Positions 21,078-24,945 of a stretch of DNA of 24,945 bases are shown piece by piece (the stretch's first letter is position 1; every line of letters begins with the position of its first letter). The notes under the pieces are model-generated. The model did no database searches. It was not told the DNA's origin and worked only from the letters and a program-made list of their open reading frames with translations. This DNA is from JACQFK01 sp035644495. GTDB taxonomy: Bacteria > Planctomycetota > MHYJ01 > JACPRB01. Made by a program: the position numbers and the translations under genes. The stretch covers positions 1-24,945 of the forward strand of contig DASQOM010000352.1 of the NCBI GenBank assembly GCA_035644495.1, written 5' to 3'.

Positions 21078-21514
21078 AGCCCGCACGTGCCCTCCTGCTG
21101 CTGGCCCTGCTGCCGGCCGGCTGCTGGCCGAACAACCCCGACGCGCCCGAAGAGACGGCCCTCGAGCGCTTCCAGATGGCGGAGGAGTACCTCGCCGGCG
21201 GACACTACTACGCGGCCGCGATCGAGTACGAATTCGTCGTCCGTCACCGCTGGCGCTGGAAGGAGCCCTACATCAAGCTCGCCCGCTGCTACGAGTCGCT
21301 GGGCCGGGACGAGGACGCGATCGCGGATCTCGAGCGCCTGCTCGTCGTCGACTCCAGGGACGAGGACGCGCTGCGCAGCCTGGGCCGGCTCTATGCGAAG
21401 CGCGGCGACGCCGCCCGTGCGATCGCGCAGTACCGGCAGCTGCGGACGCTGCATCCGGAGGATCGCTCTCTCGACGGGGAGATCGCCCGGCTCGAGGCGC
21501 TGGGAAAGCCCTGA
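21074..21514 (+). CDS. TPR lipoprotein
   Basis: A protein of 146 residues starting inside the previous stop (ATGA). A leader of 16 residues ends in LLPAGC (Cys17), a lipobox-like site. Three TPR units follow at about 31-62 (ERFQMAEEYLAGGHYYAAAIEYEFVV), 64-97 (PYIKLARCYESLGRDEDAIADLERLLVV) and 98-131 (ALRSLGRLYAKRGDAARAIAQYRQLRTLHP). TPRs bind other proteins, so it probably scaffolds an envelope complex with its operon partners. Confidence 0.75.
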   Translation: MKPARALLLLALLPAGCWPNNPDAPEETALERFQMAEEYLAGGHYYAAAIEYEFVVRHRWRWKEPYIKLARCYESLGRDEDAIADLERLLVVDSRDEDALRSLGRLYAKRGDAARAIAQYRQLRTLHPEDRSLDGEIARLEALGKP

Positions 21515-21519
21515 CGGCC

Positions 21520-21867
21520 ATGGCGAAGACCTGCCTCCGCCATAAAGAAGTCCCCGCCGTGACGATGTGTCGCCAGTGCCACATCCCCATCTGCACGTCG
21601 TGCTCGATCGTGTCCCCGCAGGGGACCTTCTGCTCACCGGAGTGCCAGATCCTGCACCGCGACGTGAAGTCGCGGCTCGAGGACACGCCGAAGGGAATGC
21701 CGCGAATGGAGACTCTGCTGAAACTGACCGCCGCCGTGGTCCTGATCTGGCTCGGGTTTTACGGCATCCACGTCGCCGCAGAGCGGGTCCCCGCGCTCCA
21801 GAAGATTGACGTCGTCGGCCGCCTGCAGGCCGTCTTCGGGGGACCGGAGAAAGGAAAGCTCCATTGA
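21520..21867 (+). CDS. B-box-like zinc finger membrane protein
   Basis: A protein of 115 residues. The N-terminal ~46 residues hold a zinc-binding array (C5, H8, C17, C20, C25, C28, C38, C42, H46) arranged like B-box fingers: CLRHKEVPAV, CRQCHIPICTSC, FCSPEC-LHRD. One membrane helix follows at ~72-88 (AAVVLIWLGFYGIHVAA). Similar short B-box plus membrane proteins occur widely in planctomycetes and other bacteria with unknown function. The start lies 5 nt after the previous stop with a poor ribosome site, so translation is probably coupled. Confidence 0.7.
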   Translation: MAKTCLRHKEVPAVTMCRQCHIPICTSCSIVSPQGTFCSPECQILHRDVKSRLEDTPKGMPRMETLLKLTAAVVLIWLGFYGIHVAAERVPALQKIDVVGRLQAVFGGPEKGKLH

Positions 21868-22631
21868 AGATCGGGATTCCGCTCCTGGCCCTGGTCGCCG
21901 CGGCAATGCTGAGCTGCAGCCAGCCGCCTCCGTCGACGTCGCGGTCCAGCCCCCGGCTGCTGACCGAGGCGGACCAGGCGATGCTGCAGGGTCAGTGGGA
22001 CCGGGCGGCGGGCCAGTATGAGGCGTTCCTGGCCGAGAATCCCGGCGATGCCCAGCGCGCCGAGGTCCGGCTCCAGCTCGGCAAGTGCCGCCTGGCCATG
22101 GGGAAGCCCGAGGCCGGGATCCGGGCCTTCGACCAGGCCCTGAACGACCAGCCGTCCGCCGCGGCGCGCTGGGAGATCCTCTTCCGCCGGGCCGTCGCCT
22201 ACCGGATGCAGGGCGACGGGTTCCGGGCGGTGGACGGGTTCCGCGCCGTCCTCGCGGCGCCGATGAGCGAGCGCGGCCGGTCGGTGACTAACGACGAGCT
22301 GCACTATGAGTATGCAACGGCGCTGTTCCGCGCGGGGGATTTCCAGGCGGGACGGGCGGAACTCAAGCTGGTGAGCCCGACGGGCCCCTATGAGCGCCAG
22401 CTGGCGCCGCGCCTCGGCCTGAGCGGGTACATGATCCAGATCGGCGCGTTCGGCACCGAGGAGCTGGCCCGGGCCGAGGGGGCCAAGCTGAAGGCGGAGA
22501 TCAAGCAGGTGTCCGGGTCGCCAGTCCTCTTCCTGGTCCTGGTCGGCCCTTTCCCCCGCCTCGACGACGCCCAGAAGGAGCTCTCCAGGCTCCAGCGCCA
22601 GGGCTACACCGAGGCCTTCCTCCTTCCCTGA
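21864..22631 (+). CDS. lipoprotein with TPR repeats and SPOR domain
   Basis: A protein of 255 residues that starts at TTG 21864, overlapping the previous stop, with AAAGGAAAG upstream. It has a leader ending in MLSC (Cys18, lipobox-like), TPR-type units at about 36-68, 70-100, 105-135 and 150-180, and a SPOR domain at 188-255 (YMIQIGAFGTEELARAEGAKLKAEI ... LFLVLVGPF ... ELSRLQRQGYTEAFLL). SPOR domains bind peptidoglycan stripped of stem peptides, usually at division sites. This is the clearest clue that the operon acts at the cell wall, perhaps in division or envelope assembly. Confidence 0.85.
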   Translation: MKIGIPLLALVAAAMLSCSQPPPSTSRSSPRLLTEADQAMLQGQWDRAAGQYEAFLAENPGDAQRAEVRLQLGKCRLAMGKPEAGIRAFDQALNDQPSAAARWEILFRRAVAYRMQGDGFRAVDGFRAVLAAPMSERGRSVTNDELHYEYATALFRAGDFQAGRAELKLVSPTGPYERQLAPRLGLSGYMIQIGAFGTEELARAEGAKLKAEIKQVSGSPVLFLVLVGPFPRLDDAQKELSRLQRQGYTEAFLLP

Positions 22632-22660
22632 GGAATAAAACAGACGGTCTGATTTGTCCC

Positions 22661-22674
22661 GATTTCATGAAATC
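22661..22674. promoter_or_regulatory. 14-bp perfect palindrome upstream of the HTH gene
   Basis: GATTTCATGAAATC is a full palindrome in the AT-rich 78-nt gap after the SPOR gene, next to a possible -35 box (TTGGGG, 22675-22680). A smaller palindrome CAGAC-G-GTCTG (22641-22651) lies just upstream. These may be operator sites, perhaps for the HTH protein itself. Confidence 0.45.
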
Positions 22675-22701
22675 TTGGGGTCCCGGGGCGTGCTGTATAG
22701 G
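22675..22701 (+). promoter_or_regulatory. possible promoter TTGGGG-15-TATAGG
   Basis: TTGGGG (22675-22680) and TATAGG (22696-22701, within CTGTATAGG as at 2177-2184) lie just before the HTH gene. The spacer is short at 15 nt, so activity is uncertain; start would be near 22708, almost at the ATG. Confidence 0.3.
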
Positions 22702-22709
22702 TAGAGAGT

Positions 22710-23486
22710 ATGATGGACGCCACGAACGTCGACCCCGCCGACTGGATCCGCGGGTGGATTGGGATGCTGGACGCCCGCCAGCCCGGCTGGCGCCGCGACT
22801 ACGATTCCGAGGCCTTTGAACTCGCGATCATCGACCTCTTCGGCAGCCGCCCGCAACCGGGGTTCCGCTCGGCCGATCTCGACATCCTCGGCGAGTTCAC
22901 CCTCGAAGGCCCCGACGAGGCGGCCGCTCTCTGCCGCCGCGAGCTGGGGCTCAGCAAGGACTTCCGCACGGCGATGTCGGACTTCGAATACCAGTTCCGG
23001 CTCTGCCACGGCTCCAGCCGCGACTCGTCCCTCCTCCGCGAGGCGCGCGCCGGCGCCCTGGGCCGCGTGATCGACGTCCTGCTCCGGCCGCTCGTGAAGC
23101 GGCTGGACGGGGTCGGTCACGCGATGGACATGCGCGACCGGCGGGCCGCGAAGCGCTTTGCGGCCTTCCCGGAGCGGCCGGTCGACGACGACCGCGCCGT
23201 GCCCCCACTGCTCGAGGCCATGGGCCGCGAGGCCGCGGAGCGCGTGGCCGAGCGCGCGCGCCGCGAGCTCTCCGGGCCCGCGCTGGCTGCGGTCCGCTCG
23301 ATCTTCATGGACCCCGACAGCGGTGTCGCGCGGGACGTCGCCGCGAGAGAGGGGATCTCGGCCGCGACCATGACCCGCGCCCTGCAGCGGCTGCGGGAGA
23401 TCTCCGCCGAGGAGCTGGAGGGCTGCCCCGAGGAGGTCCACCGTTCGTTCGCCGCCTCGCTCTTCGCGTCGCTGGGAGCGGCCTAG
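22710..23486 (+). CDS. hypothetical protein with C-terminal helix-turn-helix
   Basis: A protein of 258 residues (ATG 22710 or 22713; weak ribosome site GTAGAGAG). No named family. Residues 1-130 are mixed and helical with a Trp-rich start (DWIRGWIGMLDARQPGWRRDYD). The end of the protein, ~186-235, reads like sigma region 4 or another HTH: LSGPALAAVRSIFMDPDSGVARDVAAREGISAATMTRALQRLREIS. It could be a distant sigma-like regulator or a DNA-binding protein controlling its own promoter palindrome. The IS element begins 3 nt after its stop; the reading frame seems untouched. Confidence 0.6.
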   Translation: MMDATNVDPADWIRGWIGMLDARQPGWRRDYDSEAFELAIIDLFGSRPQPGFRSADLDILGEFTLEGPDEAAALCRRELGLSKDFRTAMSDFEYQFRLCHGSSRDSSLLREARAGALGRVIDVLLRPLVKRLDGVGHAMDMRDRRAAKRFAAFPERPVDDDRAVPPLLEAMGREAAERVAERARRELSGPALAAVRSIFMDPDSGVARDVAAREGISAATMTRALQRLREISAEELEGCPEEVHRSFAASLFASLGAA

Positions 23487-23489
23487 AGG

Positions 23490-23505
23490 CAATACCAGGA
23501 GGTTA
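23490..23505 (+). repeat. left inverted repeat of the IS
   Basis: CAATACCAGGAGGTTA; identical to the reverse complement of the right end. Confidence 0.9.
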
Positions 23506-23525
23506 GGGAGGCTTTAAAAAGAAAA

Positions 23526-23586
23526 GGACCCTCAACGATCCTGCCGATGAAAGAAGTGCTAGCCACTTTCACGGAGGAGAGGGTCC
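23526..23586 (+). promoter_or_regulatory. foldback leader over the transposase ribosome site
   Basis: GGACCCTC (23526-23533) pairs exactly with GAGGGTCC (23579-23586), which lies right before the ATG and overlaps the end of the ribosome site GGAGGAGAGGG. A smaller inner hairpin (AAGTG / CACTT) stabilises it. Such folds are known in IS10/IS4-type elements to block translation of transcripts that read in from outside. Confidence 0.5.
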
Positions 23587-24930
23587 ATGTCCCTTATCGG
23601 CAAGAGTCTTCAATCCCTTGAGCATTCCGTAGCTTCTTTCAGCCTCGAAGTCGTGTCCGCCGTGCTCAAACCCACGTGGATCGCTGAGGCAGCCAGCCGC
23701 GCCACTCACCCCACCCAGCGCGACCGGGATCTGCCAGGTCCATTCGTGACCTGGCTGGTCATCGCCATGGGATTGTTTCGGAGCCTTTGCATCCAGAACG
23801 TCCTTCGTCGCTTGGGGAATGCGCTGGGTGCCGACTCCTTGTGGGAAGGCAAGGTTCCCCGATCATCGTCGGTGACTGAAGCGCGAGATCGATTAGGGTT
23901 TGGCGCCACGCGTTGGCTGCTACGACAGTTTCAAGATTGGCTCCTCCTCCAGCATCGCGACGCCATGAGCTGGAGAGGGCTTCTGATGCTCATCCTCGAT
24001 GGCACCACGTTCAAGGCTCCAGACTCGCCTGAAAACCGACGTCACTTTGGATTGCCCGGGGTCAGCCGAGGGGGACGCTCGAACTTTCCTCAGCTCCGGT
24101 CCCTCTTCCTGGTGTCAGCGAAGTTGCGTCTGGTCCTACGCGCTTGGTTCGCTCCCTACCGACGGAGTGAAGTCACTCTGGCCATGCGCATGTTGGACGA
24201 CATTCCTCGGGGCGCTCTGCTGGTGATGGACCGTGCATACCTGGCTTGGTGGCTGCTATGGCGCATTCAGGATCGAGGCGACCACTTCCTCGTTCGCGTC
24301 AAGCGCAACATCAGGCGCCGTCGTCTGTACTCCCTGGGGCCCTCGGAGTGGATCTCGCGCGTCGAGACGCCGAGGTACTTGCGCGGCGAACACCCGGAAC
24401 TACCGCGTACCCTTGAGGTCAGAGAGATCGCCGCGCGCATCCGGGGTCGTTGGTACCACTACTTCACTTCTCTGAGCAACCCTCACACCCATCCCGTGAA
24501 GGAGATCGTCGAGCTCTATGCGCGACGCTGGGAGGTCGAAACTGGTTTTGACGAGCTCAAGACGCACCAAGGGAACCTCTCCACCGTGAATCACCCTGTC
24601 CTCTTTCGATCCCAGGATCCTCGCCGCGTCTTACAGGAAGCTTACGGTATCGTCATCGGCTACAACGTCGTCCGCACTCTCATGCTGACGGCCGCGATCA
24701 AACACGCCGTCGATCCGCTTCGCCTCAGTTTCGTCGACAGCCTCGATCGGATTCGCGAAGCCGCCCCCGTGATGGCCGCTGCTCGAACGACAGATCTCCC
24801 CTGGCTCTATGCGAGGCTCCTCGCCTCAATCGCCGAATGCCTTGTGCCCGTGCGTGCCCGAACTAATCCCCGCGAGGTGTGTACGAAGATGTCCAACTAC
24901 CCCAAGAAATGGAAGTCAGCCTGTGCTTAA
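23587..24930 (+). CDS. IS4-family DDE transposase
   Basis: A protein of 447 residues, normal for the family, with GGAGGAGAGGG before the ATG. The catalytic triad is visible: D138 in LMLILDGTTF, D215 in LLVMDRAYLAWW and E318 in the YREK signature (Y311, R314, E318, K325: YARRWEVETGFDELK). The N-terminal part (1-120) is the usual helical DNA-binding region. It cuts and pastes the element by a DDE mechanism. No frameshift or stop is seen, so it is likely active. The gene ends inside the element, with its stop just before the right repeat. Confidence 0.95.
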   Translation: MSLIGKSLQSLEHSVASFSLEVVSAVLKPTWIAEAASRATHPTQRDRDLPGPFVTWLVIAMGLFRSLCIQNVLRRLGNALGADSLWEGKVPRSSSVTEARDRLGFGATRWLLRQFQDWLLLQHRDAMSWRGLLMLILDGTTFKAPDSPENRRHFGLPGVSRGGRSNFPQLRSLFLVSAKLRLVLRAWFAPYRRSEVTLAMRMLDDIPRGALLVMDRAYLAWWLLWRIQDRGDHFLVRVKRNIRRRRLYSLGPSEWISRVETPRYLRGEHPELPRTLEVREIAARIRGRWYHYFTSLSNPHTHPVKEIVELYARRWEVETGFDELKTHQGNLSTVNHPVLFRSQDPRRVLQEAYGIVIGYNVVRTLMLTAAIKHAVDPLRLSFVDSLDRIREAAPVMAAARTTDLPWLYARLLASIAECLVPVRARTNPREVCTKMSNYPKKWKSACA

Positions 24931-24943
24931 CCTCCTGGTATTG
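24928..24943 (-). repeat. right inverted repeat of the IS
   Basis: TAACCTCCTGGTATTG; perfect inverse of the left repeat, overlapping the end of the transposase gene stop region. Only two bases of flanking sequence are visible after it. Confidence 0.88.
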
Positions 24944-24945
24944 GG

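Larger units (their letters stand above)
23490..24943 (+). mobile_element. IS4-family insertion sequence, apparently complete
   Basis: An element of 1454 bp bounded by perfect 16-bp inverted repeats and carrying one full-length transposase gene. Its base composition is less GC-rich and its codon use less biased than its neighbours, a sign of recent arrival. The last ten host bases before it (GGCCTAGAGG, 23480-23489) begin with GG, and the two bases after it are GG. This fits a 10-bp target duplication, in the range known for IS4 elements (9-12 bp), but the window ends before it can be confirmed. Confidence 0.9.

Overview
This is a GC-rich bacterial chromosomal window that is almost fully coding, with 22 complete host protein genes, one gene cut by the left edge, and one insertion sequence at the right edge. 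No rRNA, tRNA or CRISPR array was seen. The gene types fit Planctomycetota or a related PVC or candidate-phylum lineage: a YdjY-domain secreted protein, a secreted squalene-cyclase-like toroid protein, SUMF1/FGE-like secreted proteins, an ECF sigma factor with a zinc anti-sigma, many short signal peptides ending in AQ, and many orphan lipoproteins. That assignment is inference. Promoters resembling sigma-70 sites (TATAAT, TTGACA/TTGATT) can be read in front of several genes.

Left arm (1-10657, + strand). A chain of secreted proteins (partial ORF, LolA-like protein, helical protein) ends at a hairpin at 2071-2107. A second operon starts at a promoter whose spacer holds a palindrome. It carries the YdjY protein, a membrane protein and the toroid protein, followed by ino1 (inositol-1-phosphate synthase) and a 33-bp inverted repeat. 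Next come two tandem FGE-like proteins that lack the catalytic cysteines, then an ECF sigma factor overlapping its HxxxCxxC anti-sigma gene.

Middle (10676-16585, - strand). Reading in transcription order: hflX; a small PilZ-like protein that may be leaderless; then a coiled-coil protein and two paralogous actin-fold ATPases. The last three sit behind a near-perfect consensus promoter. The longer actin protein carries an extra helical N-terminal domain that resembles a ParB-type helix-turn-helix, plus a proline-rich tail. This coiled-coil/actin/actin cassette is the best candidate for an undescribed system: a cytomotive or cytoskeletal module for DNA segregation or cell organisation.

Right arm (16707-24945, + strand). 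holA (DNA polymerase III delta) diverges from hflX and heads a tight eight-gene chain. The other members are a zinc ribbon protein, two single-pass membrane proteins with low-complexity regions (one with a long Lys-Pro-Glu repeat), a lipoprotein, a TPR lipoprotein, a B-box-like zinc membrane protein and a TPR+SPOR lipoprotein; the chain looks like an envelope complex. An orphan HTH protein follows, with a complete IS4-family element (23490-24943) inserted 3 bp after its stop codon.
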